DNA of 64,000 nt. It comes from a virus. Within the stretch, counting starts at the first letter, position 1. Each line of letters begins with the position of its first letter. The notes below the pieces were generated by a model. It did no database searches and was not told the origin of the DNA. It saw only the letters and a program-made list of their open reading frames with translations. The stretch lies in IMG/VR virus record IMGVR_UViG_3300015265_000001, positions 162,986 to 226,985 of that record; one strand, written 5' to 3'. This document shows positions 16,041 through 25,211 of the stretch, piece after piece. Made by a program: the position numbers and the translations under genes.

Positions 16041-17934
16041 TCTTAAAGTAATCGACCTCGTTCCTTACTTCACCGATCCCAAAAAGTGGATTGCTGAAAG
16101 CCGCAGGTTCTGGGAAGATCATCAGGTTTCCGTTGTAGAGGCTCTGGAAGAACTGATGGGTAAAAATCAGTTCCATCTTCAATCCTCACTCACCCTGATC
16201 GGTAACGAAATCGTTAACGCTCACGTTTATGACCGAGAACAGTGCTTTTTGATCCTCGGTCGGGGCAAAGATTTCAACAACTTCAGTTTCGACAACACTG
16301 GTGTTCGTGAGGCCTGTGTTTGTTATCTGAAGGGCAATCCTAAATTCGACCAGTTGTTCCATGTTGCCTACATCCCCAAACAAATCGAACAGGATAAGCA
16401 AGCAATGCTGACTTTTAATCTGAACCGCTTTATCGAGGTCGACGGTAACAACCGAATTGTGTTCAACGTGGAAAAGCTCCACGAGAACTTTCTGAAGCAG
16501 TTCGGTGGCGAACATGGGCGTGTCATTCGGTCTTTTATTAACGACATTACCTCTAATCCAGAAATCAAGCTCATGGTTGAGGCGTTTGACCCACATAACC
16601 GTGCGACTGTAGACCTGGTCTGGAAAGAGCCGGTTGCTGGCGAAAACTGGACTATGGTCAAATGGAATGAGTACAAGTGGAATAAGTTGTACTCCTATTC
16701 CATTCAACGCGTGGATTTCCGTGTTGGTGTGAACCCTATCGCCACCATCAAAGAGTATGTCAATATTTCTTTGGTCCCATTCATGAACGCCCATGGGGGT
16801 TTCGACATTCCGAAGATTGACGCATGCGTCAAAAACAATCCGGCTTACGAGAATTTTAGTGATCGCGAAAAGGATGTCTTCGACGAGTTCAAGGTTGAAT
16901 ACAGCGCGGGGGCTAACAACCGCGACGTTGCAGGCATCTTCGGTAACCCTCGACCACCGATGGCGTTTTACCTGGTATTGGGGGATCTGGACCAGGATAC
17001 TCTCGGTGCGTATCAATACTGCTTGGCAGGCAAAGGGTTCCACCTCATCGCCATTGCTGTTAACAAACAAGCTGATCGGCCAGCTGACTCTTTCGGTGCA
17101 TATGCGGGCGGCCAATTCGGTTACTACGGTGGCGCTCAGCTTAACCAGCAGAGCCTGCATCCTCAAGATCAGTGGCTACATGTCAATAGCGACATGCTGA
17201 TCGAGTTGTTGAACCACTATGCGCTGACGCAAGTAGTGCCGTTCCCTGAAAATGCTCCTCGCCACCAACTGCCGCAAGGTATGGATCTGCTCAAGTTGGT
17301 CCAGCTGCGTCTGGGCGCTGATCGCATGCATCGCGGTATTCCGGGTATGCCTGGGTTCAACCACATGTACGACCACATCCACAGCCGTGTTCACAACTAT
17401 GGTCCGGATATATTCAACCAGCCGTATGCCTTCCGCAACCCACAAGGGGGTATGTTCAGCCAGGACACGTATTTCCAACCGGCGGTAACGAGCGGGCGCT
17501 ATGCTCGTCATTCTCGTACCGGCGCTTGGACGTGGTATCCGAACGTGCCGTTTAACGCTGTCTATACCGTCGACAAATCGAGTATCAGCCCTCGTGACAG
17601 AACTCGTGAACTTATCGGTCAGATAGCCAACACCTTGGATAAACACCGTCCTGGCAGCGGTCGTGCTATCGACGTCATGATGGAAGAGATCGCCTTTGCG
17701 TTGGCTAACCACGAAGAGCCCAAAGTGCTTGAGTTGTTAGGTCAAGACAAGGTGATTCTATTTGTTGGCGGGCCTCTGGACGTCGATCAGACTTACTTGG
17801 CGTCAGCTTATGGCTCGTTTAGCAACTGGATTCTGCTCCCTTCGGAAATCGATCCTGAGCACCCAAAGGCGGGTATTGCGGGTATTGCTCGTGCCACACA
17901 CATGCCACAGAAGTTGCCAGTTGACTTCTACTAA
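16033..17934 (+). CDS. Unknown large protein, 633 residues, GTG start
   Basis: Starts at a GTG at 16033 with AAAGGAG about ten bases upstream, overlapping the previous stop by eight bases. The N-terminal 300 residues are rich in Asn and Asp. A Gly/Gln/Tyr-rich segment (GAYAGGQFGYYGGAQLNQQS) lies near residue 355, followed by a His/Met-rich segment (MHRGIPGMPGFNHMYDHIHS). No enzyme motif stands out. It closes a transcription unit, as a terminator follows. Confidence 0.5.
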   Translation: MANLKVIDLVPYFTDPKKWIAESRRFWEDHQVSVVEALEELMGKNQFHLQSSLTLIGNEIVNAHVYDREQCFLILGRGKDFNNFSFDNTGVREACVCYLKGNPKFDQLFHVAYIPKQIEQDKQAMLTFNLNRFIEVDGNNRIVFNVEKLHENFLKQFGGEHGRVIRSFINDITSNPEIKLMVEAFDPHNRATVDLVWKEPVAGENWTMVKWNEYKWNKLYSYSIQRVDFRVGVNPIATIKEYVNISLVPFMNAHGGFDIPKIDACVKNNPAYENFSDREKDVFDEFKVEYSAGANNRDVAGIFGNPRPPMAFYLVLGDLDQDTLGAYQYCLAGKGFHLIAIAVNKQADRPADSFGAYAGGQFGYYGGAQLNQQSLHPQDQWLHVNSDMLIELLNHYALTQVVPFPENAPRHQLPQGMDLLKLVQLRLGADRMHRGIPGMPGFNHMYDHIHSRVHNYGPDIFNQPYAFRNPQGGMFSQDTYFQPAVTSGRYARHSRTGAWTWYPNVPFNAVYTVDKSSISPRDRTRELIGQIANTLDKHRPGSGRAIDVMMEEIAFALANHEEPKVLELLGQDKVILFVGGPLDVDQTYLASAYGSFSNWILLPSEIDPEHPKAGIAGIARATHMPQKLPVDFY

Positions 17935-17943
17935 GTAGCAACC

Positions 17944-17969
17944 GGGCTGTAGGGTAATTCCTGCGGCCC
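17944..17969 (+). terminator. Hairpin terminator
   Basis: GGGCTGTAGG (17944-17953) pairs with CCTGCGGCCC (17960-17969) with two G-T pairs, followed by CTTTCTTTTT. Confidence 0.78.
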
Positions 17970-18001
17970 CTTTCTTTTTATTCAGTCAAGGAATAACAAT
18001 C

Positions 18002-18496
18002 ATGGATCCAATTGAAATCGAAGCAGCTTTGTCTCCTATCGAGCAAGAAAACCAGGTACTGGAGTATTTCAAAAATAACTTCACTACCAATCCTAAGAAG
18101 CTGTGCAAAATGGCGGTTCGTATTTGGAACGATCAGCCGCCGTTCATCCAGAAGGGTTTGTTGCAGAACATCCTCGACGCTGTTGATCCGGTCAACATGC
18201 TGCGGGATTTCTTCAAAATGATGGACGAGTGGAAACAAGTCGTTCCCGCTCTGATTGCTGATGGTGCGCACGGCATGATCGTCGACAAGAAGAACACCAT
18301 CTTCGGCGTCGAGATCAAAGCCAATGAAAAATGGCTGCGTGCTAATGATCTTTGGAACCCCGACCAGGAAGCTGATATCCAGGACGAGGTTATGAAACAA
18401 TGGATGGCCGATCAGGGGTTGAAACACTTCCATGGCAAGATTGTCCTATTTGACAACTTTGGCTTTAGCGGGATGTGCCGCGAAATTTGTCTCTGA
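18002..18496 (+). CDS. Unknown, FTTNPKKL three-copy family, copy 1
   Basis: 164 residues, with AAGGAATAACAATC upstream. Shares with 18510 and 22381 a common plan: xVLxYFxxNFTTNPKKL near the start, an IQK helix, LIADGAHGMI, NEKWLRA and a C-terminal FGFSG. Nothing resembling a known enzyme is seen. The family plan suggests one compact domain of about 160 residues. Followed by copy 2 after 13 bases. Confidence 0.6.
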   Translation: MDPIEIEAALSPIEQENQVLEYFKNNFTTNPKKLCKMAVRIWNDQPPFIQKGLLQNILDAVDPVNMLRDFFKMMDEWKQVVPALIADGAHGMIVDKKNTIFGVEIKANEKWLRANDLWNPDQEADIQDEVMKQWMADQGLKHFHGKIVLFDNFGFSGMCREICL

Positions 18497-18509
18497 GATG
18501 GAGGACAGA

Positions 18510-19127
18510 ATGGATTACGTATTTGATGAAACACTGTCTCCTTTTAACCAGGAGCTGCATGTACTGGATTGGTTCCAGCGTAACTTTACGACCAATCCCA
18601 AGAAACTGAAGAAGATGAATGAACGTATTCGTCCTCAGTTGCCAACCTGGATCCAGAAGAGCCTGTGTGACACCCTGGCGCGTTCTGCTGACCCGGTTAA
18701 GTTCATGCGTCACGCTTTCCGTGATCTCGCCGCCTACCCGGCTATCATGGCTCGTCTGATCGCCGAGGGTAACCACGGCATGATCATGATGGGTCCTGAA
18801 GTGTTCGGTTTCAGTCTCGATACCAACGAGAAGTGGCTGAATGCGGATAAGACCGGTAAGTGGACCCAAGACGATGAAAGCGACATCATCGACAAGGCTC
18901 TGCAATACTGGATGATCAAAGAACGTCGTCGCAAGGTAACCTGCCGTATTACGTTGTTTGCTGACTTCGGGTTCTCCGGTATTCCTTACGAGACCACTCA
19001 CAAACTCAGCGACCGGCTGTGGAATGAGTTGTTGCCACACTGGAAGAAAGAGGACGAGGCACGTGACAATCTCGAACTCCAGTATTTGTTGAACCCTGAA
19101 TTGCGGGAGCAACAGAATAATGGATGA
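18510..19127 (+). CDS. Unknown, FTTNPKKL three-copy family, copy 2
   Basis: 205 residues. The start at 18510 is chosen because GGAGG lies six bases upstream; ATG 18498 is in frame but lacks a site. Residues match copy 1 through FTTNPKKLKKM, LIAEGNHGMIMMG, NEKWLNAD and DFGFSGIP. A helical, charged extension of about 40 residues follows that the other copies lack. Overlaps the next gene by eight bases. Confidence 0.6.
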   Translation: MDYVFDETLSPFNQELHVLDWFQRNFTTNPKKLKKMNERIRPQLPTWIQKSLCDTLARSADPVKFMRHAFRDLAAYPAIMARLIAEGNHGMIMMGPEVFGFSLDTNEKWLNADKTGKWTQDDESDIIDKALQYWMIKERRRKVTCRITLFADFGFSGIPYETTHKLSDRLWNELLPHWKKEDEARDNLELQYLLNPELREQQNNG

Positions 19128-19476
19128 TAAACCTCAGTTTAGTTACGAGGTTGCGGAGATTGTTGGTAAGCGCCTGGAGAAGATGCTTGAGGGGTTGAAT
19201 AGAGAACATGCGATGGCTGCTATTGAAGAGTTCATCGACGACTACACGCACAGTTTCTTCGGCATTAGTGTCATTGATACGTTGCGTAAGGTCAAGTTCG
19301 CCGATCAGGGTCGTTCTCAGTGCATCCAGCCGTTGGCTAAAGGTCGTGCTGTGTTGGTGTCGGCTTATGGCTTTAATGTCAAAACTGATACCAAGTGCAA
19401 GTGTGGGCGGGCTTTCATTGTTTTGGATGAAAGAACCCGCGAAGACCGGGATAAAGAAATGGAAAGTATGGGGTAG
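19120..19476 (+). CDS. Unknown 118-residue protein with CKCG knuckle
   Basis: Overlaps the previous gene by eight bases. Helical first half (EIVGKRLEKMLEGLNREH); a TKCKCGRAF segment near the end could be half a zinc site, perhaps completed by the Cys in QCIQ or by another subunit. Function unknown. Confidence 0.5.
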   Translation: MDDKPQFSYEVAEIVGKRLEKMLEGLNREHAMAAIEEFIDDYTHSFFGISVIDTLRKVKFADQGRSQCIQPLAKGRAVLVSAYGFNVKTDTKCKCGRAFIVLDERTREDRDKEMESMG

Positions 19477-19481
19477 TCATT

Positions 19482-19964
19482 ATGTCCGAAGATGAAAAGA
19501 AACGTCGCATCCTTCATATTGACAGCATTAGCATTACTCGTAGCGGCGGTGATAACGGGTCTACACCGCCTGAGAAGCGTGGGCCGGGTGATCTGGAGTG
19601 TGGTCCGCCAGATAAAGCCGAAACGCCAAACACGTTAGCAGACTTGTTCAAAGCAATGGATTACAGTCATAGCAAACCAGGTCAAGTGTTCGACGATATA
19701 CGCGCAATGAATCTTCATCTGCCACCGGCCCATCGTCATGTCTTCCCTGGCGCAGTACTGGATTACTCCAAACTGTCTGCGGAGATGCTTGGCAGGACGT
19801 GGCAGGATATCGAGATGGAGCGAATCAAAGGACTCATCAGGGATAATCCTGATATGGCCAACGATGAGCTCTATATGCTCGTTATGGGGCTGTCAAGTGG
19901 TCCCGCGCTCTATCAGACGACTAAGTGTCCAAAATGCAACCAGGGCGATTCTGAGAAGGATTAA
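19482..19964 (+). CDS. Unknown 160-residue protein with C-terminal CPKC
   Basis: GGGGTAGTCATT precedes the ATG. The N-terminal 50 residues are polar and Gly/Pro-rich. A helical core follows, and the end carries CPKCNQGDSEKD, a lone C-x2-C pair. No family recognised. Six bases from the previous gene. Confidence 0.5.
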   Translation: MSEDEKKRRILHIDSISITRSGGDNGSTPPEKRGPGDLECGPPDKAETPNTLADLFKAMDYSHSKPGQVFDDIRAMNLHLPPAHRHVFPGAVLDYSKLSAEMLGRTWQDIEMERIKGLIRDNPDMANDELYMLVMGLSSGPALYQTTKCPKCNQGDSEKD

Positions 19965-19985
19965 ACACAACTACCGAGGTGTCCA

Positions 19986-20336
19986 ATGAACAAAGCATTA
20001 CTAGACCGTATGGCAAGTAGTATCACCCTCACGCTTGATTCGGGCAAAGAGTATGTCGTTAAGCCCGTACCGGTTGCGTCAGCGGAGGAGTTTGCCACTC
20101 TGGGGATTACCGATCCTGATGATCCTAAACATGGCGTGCTGGCTCTGGTGGAGGTTAATCTGTCTACCCCCACCATCGAAATGCTGATGAACAATTTCGA
20201 GCCGTCCGATGTGAAGTACGACATCAAAAGCAATCGGTTTGTTCATTGGAAGAACCCCCTGGCCGATCGTCCTTTGCGGGAAGAACTCTGGGGTAAACTC
20301 GCTGACCATTTGACCAAGGATTCGAGCAATGAATAA
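19986..20336 (+). CDS. Unknown 116-residue protein
   Basis: CCGAGGTGTCC gives a plausible ribosome site. Alternating strand/helix pattern (SITLTLDSGKEYVVKPVPV). Overlaps the next gene by eight bases. No motif recognised. Confidence 0.5.
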   Translation: MNKALLDRMASSITLTLDSGKEYVVKPVPVASAEEFATLGITDPDDPKHGVLALVEVNLSTPTIEMLMNNFEPSDVKYDIKSNRFVHWKNPLADRPLREELWGKLADHLTKDSSNE

Positions 20337-21081
20337 AGATACCCCTTTCTATATTCCGGATGAAGACGAACCCAGCGTGTTCAGTTCTGTGGTCCGTGCT
20401 GATAACGAGTACCCTGGGAGCGGCGGCTTTAACCACCACCTGTGGAGCTGGCCGGATTGGCGTAAGGAAAAACGTTGGAACCGTCATTTCGAACACTGGC
20501 GCGCTAAGAATCCGGATGCCAACCCTCTGCACTGTCCTCCGTGCTTTGGTTCTGACACTACATCAAGTGAAGGTCTGAAGCTTATTGTTCGACTGCGCGG
20601 TGAAATTCAGGATCCGGATTATCCAGTCTTTGATCCAGCACCCACAATGTTCATTGGCGATACTCGCCAGATCAGCCTGCGCTGGGTGTTGCAGACAGCC
20701 AAGACTACTGGTATCAGTCCAGATGAAGCAGTCCTGATTGCAGAGAAGGAACGCGACTTGGGTGGTCTCACACTGCATGATCAGGGGCAGTGGTGTCATT
20801 ACTGGTGGAAGAAGATCATGGATCTGCCGGGTATCGCTTACCCGATCTGGCGTTACAGGGCAGATAAGGATTATGTAGCTGTACCTTATCTGCTGATGCC
20901 GGGTCCTCTGAGCGAATCGATCGTTATCGTGCAGGGCCATCAAACTAACCCGAAAATCACTTACAAGCTGGTTACCATCCGACAGCGGGGCGGTGAGGTC
21001 GTCGGTGAGTTTACCGGATATGAGGGGTTCGATCGGGAGCAGCTGGATACCTTGCTCGACACTTTCTGGGCGGGCTTTTAA
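20329..21081 (+). CDS. Unknown 250-residue Trp-rich protein
   Basis: Aromatic-rich N-terminus (HHLWSWPDWRKEKRWNRHF) with an HCPPC pair soon after. The middle holds an acidic helix (SPDEAVLIAEKERD). No catalytic motif identified. Overlaps the preceding gene and is 12 bases before the next. Confidence 0.5.
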   Translation: MNKDTPFYIPDEDEPSVFSSVVRADNEYPGSGGFNHHLWSWPDWRKEKRWNRHFEHWRAKNPDANPLHCPPCFGSDTTSSEGLKLIVRLRGEIQDPDYPVFDPAPTMFIGDTRQISLRWVLQTAKTTGISPDEAVLIAEKERDLGGLTLHDQGQWCHYWWKKIMDLPGIAYPIWRYRADKDYVAVPYLLMPGPLSESIVIVQGHQTNPKITYKLVTIRQRGGEVVGEFTGYEGFDREQLDTLLDTFWAGF

Positions 21082-21093
21082 TTAGGAGCTGTT

Positions 21094-21279
21094 ATGAAGA
21101 TCGATATGGAAAAACGCTTTGGTCCTGGCGGCTCTGATGAGCAAGTCACGGACATGGTGAAGCGGGTGGCTGAAGAAGTTCGTTTTGGTCACACCGGTCC
21201 TACCTTGGATATTCTCGAAATCACAAAGAAAGGAAAACGTTTTCATGAAAAAGAAAAGAACGTTCGGGGTAAGTCCTAA
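21094..21279 (+). CDS. Unknown 61-residue charged protein
   Basis: TTAGGAGCTGTT is a good ribosome site, which supports this short gene. Helical and basic towards the end (KKGKRFHEKEKNVRGKS). Its last 35 bases overlap the next gene in a different frame. Confidence 0.5.
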   Translation: MKIDMEKRFGPGGSDEQVTDMVKRVAEEVRFGHTGPTLDILEITKKGKRFHEKEKNVRGKS

Positions 21280-22375
21280 AGGCGCGCTCGTTCTTCGTGA
21301 ACGCGAGGAACAACGTCGCGCTAATCTCCCACGGGTAGAAGCTATGCGCGATGGGGCGTTGAAACGTGTTGAAGAGAATCCATTGCTCAAACTGATGGCG
21401 GAGTTTCCAATGCTGCCGGTTATTGACCTGGATAAAGTAATTGATCCGTCGGTTAAAGATGCACTGGATATCTCGTTGCTGACAGTACGTGGCGGCGGCC
21501 TCGGTAAAATGCCTTGGGACAAGCATATCACGGGTCGGCATTACAACACTCAGCCGGCTGCTGACGAAGATTTCTTGAAGAAGGTGACTGATCATCTGAT
21601 CCGACCCTTAAAGGTCTTCGACCCTGCCTGGGAAGGTAAGGCGATCAATATGCCCAACAACCAGGAGGATATCCATTTCACCTTTGACCCACTCACTTCC
21701 TTCAATGATAAGCTGCAAATCGAGCTTGTCGAGAACGATAACCAGCCAATCAGCAATTGGTTGAACTCCTGGTATCCAGGTGGTGTGTTGGTCGACCCAG
21801 CTGAACGTGCCCTGTCGCCAAACTCTGCTGGGCTTGCGTATCGCATGAAAATGGCGAATGCCCGGGGTGAAGTTGGTCATGATGACAACAACTATCGGGA
21901 CTTCTTTGATACGATCACTTCGTGGTACACCCGTGACGCAACGCCTGTTGAATACCGGCTCTATACCTCCGAAGTGAAGATCTGCGCCGACATGGAAAAG
22001 CTGATGAAGTATTTCAGCGAATTCAAAGAACGGCATGGGGTGCGTCTTAGTGGTCTTGATATCACCCTCGGTTTTGAAGAGGATAACCGCTACAAGCTGA
22101 TGGTTACGGAAGTCTTCTACCAAGAGAAGAAAATGCTGTTGTTAGAAGTCGTTACCACCGTTCCCAACATGCGGCAGATGGGTTATGTACGGCTCTTCAA
22201 GGACCCTGGTACCGTCAGGGCTCGTCACGATGGCGAACGCGATATCTCGTATACGTTCAATACGTTCTTCAGCGACTTTAACGTGTTCGGTCGTGATCAA
22301 CTGTCGCAGTTCCTGGACATTGTTGTGTACTGCCTCGACAAAGGCGTTCGTGAAGACATTTCGTATTACGGGTAG
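21245..22375 (+). CDS. Unknown 376-residue protein
   Basis: The start at 21245 (MKKKRTFGVSPKGALVL) has AAAGGA about ten to twelve bases upstream; a start at 21185 would overlap the previous gene by 95 bases. Basic N-terminus, then a mixed alpha/beta body with no recognised motif. One of the longer proteins of this run. Confidence 0.5.
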   Translation: MKKKRTFGVSPKGALVLREREEQRRANLPRVEAMRDGALKRVEENPLLKLMAEFPMLPVIDLDKVIDPSVKDALDISLLTVRGGGLGKMPWDKHITGRHYNTQPAADEDFLKKVTDHLIRPLKVFDPAWEGKAINMPNNQEDIHFTFDPLTSFNDKLQIELVENDNQPISNWLNSWYPGGVLVDPAERALSPNSAGLAYRMKMANARGEVGHDDNNYRDFFDTITSWYTRDATPVEYRLYTSEVKICADMEKLMKYFSEFKERHGVRLSGLDITLGFEEDNRYKLMVTEVFYQEKKMLLLEVVTTVPNMRQMGYVRLFKDPGTVRARHDGERDISYTFNTFFSDFNVFGRDQLSQFLDIVVYCLDKGVREDISYYG

Positions 22376-22380
22376 GTTAT

Positions 22381-22890
22381 ATGCAACAGATACCTGAGGG
22401 GGCGTACGAAGACCCCTTTGCTGACGAAGCGGTTATTCTTCAGTACTACAAGGACAACTGGCCAAAGAACCTCAAGAAATTGAAGTCGATGGCAGTGCAG
22501 TTGTCCAAAGAACCAGGTCAGAAACGTTACCTGGTTGAAGGTATCCTGAACTCCATCCAACGCTCTTCTCGACCGGATGCATACTTGCGGGAATGCTTTA
22601 AGCAGCACGACGATTATTCCGTTTTGATTCCTGAGTTTATCGCTGAGGGTCATCACGGTATTCTGTTTGTTAATCGCGTGCTGTATCCCGTTACAGTAGT
22701 GGCCAACAAGAAGTGGTTGCGTAAAAGCGACAAGTGGGACTTCCAGCAGGAACTCGAGATCATGGAGTCCCTGGCTAAGGAATGGATGAAGGAAAACGGC
22801 AAAGTACGTTTGGACGGTAAGATGCTGTTGTTCCCCGTGTTCGGGTTCAGTGGTCTCTACCGTAAACTAGTGATGGAATTGAAGGGGTAA
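22381..22890 (+). CDS. Unknown, FTTNPKKL three-copy family, copy 3
   Basis: 169 residues. Same plan as 18002 and 18510: VILQYYKDNWPKNLKKLKSM, FIAEGHHGILFV, NKKWLRKSDKW and VFGFSGLYRK. More diverged than the other two, with the NFTTNPKKL core now NWPKNLKKL. It is separated from them by five unrelated genes, so the duplication is old or the block was rearranged. Confidence 0.6.
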   Translation: MQQIPEGAYEDPFADEAVILQYYKDNWPKNLKKLKSMAVQLSKEPGQKRYLVEGILNSIQRSSRPDAYLRECFKQHDDYSVLIPEFIAEGHHGILFVNRVLYPVTVVANKKWLRKSDKWDFQQELEIMESLAKEWMKENGKVRLDGKMLLFPVFGFSGLYRKLVMELKG

Positions 22891-22895
22891 TAATT

Positions 22896-23840
22896 ATGAG
22901 TCTGGCTAATGTAACTACCGCTACTCAACTGGAAGAGGAAGCGTCTCGTCTGGCGCGTTTCAAACATCACGAAATGATGGAAACCCTGTTCGACCAGGAT
23001 CTTCCAAAGATGGTGGAAGAAGAATGGCTGAAGGTACTCGGCGGTAAGCGAGTCCCTGCGGCATTGATCAGCGACATCAGAACGCTGGTCGAGCGTTTCA
23101 ACTACATGGCTGTTCGTCTGAAAGCCTACGAAAATCGCTACAGCCTCCAAGTGTTCGAGAACCCCAAGCTCCTGGAAGTACTCGAGCGCACGCCCCGTAG
23201 TGACGAGCCACCGCTCGATGAAAACCACATGGGCTGGATCCATGATCGCGATCCGCTGACCTGGCGAGAACTGATTCATCCGGACGTCCCCACTGAGGGT
23301 ATCGCCAACGTCATCGAAAGCTTTGTCACTCACTCGGCAGAAAAGCTGGGCCTAGACGAACGCGATATCCTTAACCTGCGTGCCGGCGCTGAACGACTGA
23401 GCTTCATGCTGCCGCGTCTGAAGCAGTTCGAGGGTACCCTGGGGCTGGGTGATTTCTCCACCCGTGATATCGAAACTTTCGTCAAGGATAACAAAGATCG
23501 CTTCGATGATCTCAAAGCACAGGTGCAATGCTATCGCGTCGGTGATGGTCCTGAACCAGATGCTTTCGAGGTGCGTAACTTCGGTACCCGTTCCATCCGC
23601 ATTCTCAGCAAGGCGTGGCTGGAGTGGTATTCGCGGTCTACCCCGAATCAAACCGTCGATTCCTGCATCAATGCATGTGGTCGTCGCGTGGTGGAGAAAC
23701 TCTTCCCTAGCGCTGAAAGTCGTGTTGGGTTGACCTGGTCCATCGGTACTGAAGATCAGTGGCGCAACTACCGTGGTGAGGAGGAACCTCTCTTCCCTAT
23801 GGAAATCCGCATTACCCGTGTAACCAAAACAGTTCTTTAA
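22896..23840 (+). CDS. Unknown 314-residue protein
   Basis: AAGGGGTAATAATT lies upstream. Mostly helical; residues 1-90 and 130-200 contain similar helical stretches (DIRTLVERFNYMAVRLKAYENRYSL and, further on, LRAGAERLSFMLPRLKQFEGTLGL), an internal repeat. The C-terminal third contains ILSKAWLEWYSR, related to short Trp/Tyr motifs in 26341, 28367 and 32602. Function unknown. Confidence 0.5.
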   Translation: MSLANVTTATQLEEEASRLARFKHHEMMETLFDQDLPKMVEEEWLKVLGGKRVPAALISDIRTLVERFNYMAVRLKAYENRYSLQVFENPKLLEVLERTPRSDEPPLDENHMGWIHDRDPLTWRELIHPDVPTEGIANVIESFVTHSAEKLGLDERDILNLRAGAERLSFMLPRLKQFEGTLGLGDFSTRDIETFVKDNKDRFDDLKAQVQCYRVGDGPEPDAFEVRNFGTRSIRILSKAWLEWYSRSTPNQTVDSCINACGRRVVEKLFPSAESRVGLTWSIGTEDQWRNYRGEEEPLFPMEIRITRVTKTVL

Positions 23841-23851
23841 GGAGCCGGCTC

Positions 23852-24331
23852 ATGCACTTGATGTCTGAAGACGCGTTCCGGCGTCTCAAGGAACGTTGGG
23901 ATAAATGCGTTGAGCGTATCAACGATCCCAAAATGGTCGACGTGGAGATTACCCTCTCCATGTTGTTACTCAACAAACTTGACGAACTGGTCACGATCTT
24001 CTCCTGCCAGGGTCACCCCACTCCTCAAAAGCCACGAGCTGTTGGCTCCATGATGTTTGGGGTGCGAGATCCTAAAGCAGTCTACCGTTTTTACGAACTG
24101 CTTAAAGAAACCCTCGAGACCGAAAAACAGGCGGTTAGTCTGGTACTGCAATATAAGAAAGATATTACATTGCGAGGTACCCCTAACCAACCCTGGTACC
24201 CGGTCTGGATTGTACGCTGGCAGATTCTTCATGAGACCGCCGCGGAGACGTGGCTTAAAGTCAACAACGCAGCGGTTCAAGTAGCCGCAGAATTCAAAGG
24301 GGAAGGTCATGTCAGCAATCAAGCAGGATAA
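23852..24331 (+). CDS. Unknown 159-residue protein
   Basis: AAGGAGCCGGCTC is a strong site. Two helices are followed by VTIFSCQGHPTP and GVRDPKAVYRFYELLKET, a conserved-looking core. No known family assigned. The C-terminus overlaps the next gene by 23 bases. Confidence 0.5.
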   Translation: MHLMSEDAFRRLKERWDKCVERINDPKMVDVEITLSMLLLNKLDELVTIFSCQGHPTPQKPRAVGSMMFGVRDPKAVYRFYELLKETLETEKQAVSLVLQYKKDITLRGTPNQPWYPVWIVRWQILHETAAETWLKVNNAAVQVAAEFKGEGHVSNQAG

Positions 24332-24470
24332 CACGATTCCAATGCCAACCGATCCGATGTGGTGCCTGGCTCGTAAACCGCCGGGTATCCGCAAGCAGAT
24401 CCGTCCTCGTCAACCTGTACCTCTGGCCGACCCTGCTAAGGCTCAGGAAGACAAAGGTCTTTACCTCTAG
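24309..24470 (+). CDS. Unknown 53-residue Pro-rich basic peptide
   Basis: GGGGAAGGTC precedes the ATG. Pro/Arg-rich (CLARKPPGIRKQIRPRQP), so likely extended and perhaps a binding peptide. The frame fits the gap before the next ribosome site exactly. No family recognised. Confidence 0.5.
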   Translation: MSAIKQDNTIPMPTDPMWCLARKPPGIRKQIRPRQPVPLADPAKAQEDKGLYL

Positions 24471-24479
24471 GAGATAGTC

Positions 24480-24692
24480 ATGAACAAAGAAGTAGAAGAA
24501 GTGCTACAGACCGTTGTCGAGGAGAAAGCTAAGCAAGTGCTCGTCCTTGGCGTTGGTATCGCGGCTGGTGCTATCAGGGCGATGGTTAGCGACGTTAAGC
24601 TTCGTGCTATGGCTATCGAGGCTAAAGCCACTACCGTCCGCCGGCCCTCCTCTTACGCAAGAAAGGCCAAGAAAGGTCGTAAAAGTACTTAG
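24480..24692 (+). CDS. Unknown 70-residue protein with basic tail
   Basis: AGGAGATAGTC precedes the start. An amphipathic helix with a Gly/Ala-rich turn (LVLGVGIAAGAIRAMV) is followed by RRPSSYARKAKKGRKST. The same plan, with a tail ending in K/R-G-R-K/S, occurs in the next gene, so the two may form a pair. Confidence 0.5.
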   Translation: MNKEVEEVLQTVVEEKAKQVLVLGVGIAAGAIRAMVSDVKLRAMAIEAKATTVRRPSSYARKAKKGRKST

Positions 24693-24702
24693 GGGAATAA
24701 TA

Positions 24703-24921
24703 ATGAGTAAAGAAATCAGCGAAATCGTTGCATCGATCGGGTCTCAGCAACACGAAGACATGAGCAAGAACATCCTCTTGGTTGGTACTCATCAGGGTGC
24801 CAGTATGGTGATGGCTAACCTGGTTAAAGGTATCAAGGGAACCTTTACCGAAGCAGTTACCAAATTTTCTGCTCGCCCACAACGCTCATATCCACAAAAG
24901 AAAAAGAAGGGCCGTAGTTAA
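24703..24921 (+). CDS. Unknown 72-residue protein with basic tail
   Basis: The start at 24703 follows AGGGGAATAATA. Begins MSKEISEIVASIGSQQHED, continues with a hydrophobic helix (NILLVGTHQGASMVMANLV) and ends SYPQKKKKGRS, echoing the tail of 24480. The stop overlaps the next start by one base (TAATG). Confidence 0.5.
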   Translation: MSKEISEIVASIGSQQHEDMSKNILLVGTHQGASMVMANLVKGIKGTFTEAVTKFSARPQRSYPQKKKKGRS

Positions 24922-25148
24922 TGAAAATTTACGTTATTGGTTTTATCGCTTTTGTCTACGTGTTCTGGTATCACAGACTGTACGTTCCTGCGCATCTCGA
25001 ATACATGAGAAAGAATGTTTATCGCCACATGAAAAACAACATCGAACGTGATGAAGCAAGGCTCGCTTTTATCTTTGCGTTTGGTATCGTGATGATTGCC
25101 TGGATCTATTTGGCCGGGTTGGCGATCTACTACTTCTTTTTCACCTGA
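24921..25148 (+). CDS. Small membrane protein, two transmembrane segments
   Basis: 75 residues with hydrophobic segments at about 4-17 and 47-74, joined by a basic loop (RKNVYRHMKNNIERDEAR). Likely in the inner membrane. Coupled to the previous gene. Function unknown. Confidence 0.55.
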   Translation: MKIYVIGFIAFVYVFWYHRLYVPAHLEYMRKNVYRHMKNNIERDEARLAFIFAFGIVMIAWIYLAGLAIYYFFFT

Positions 25149-25211
25149 GGGGGTTGACGACTTCGAGCATTATGTTGTCTATGACAGTAACAAACATCTC
25201 TAGGAGGACAT

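Noticed and set aside
25155-25190. TTGACG followed by TATGAC as a host promoter
   Set aside because: Spacing about 20 bases and a poor -10; the gene behind it can be read from the preceding run.
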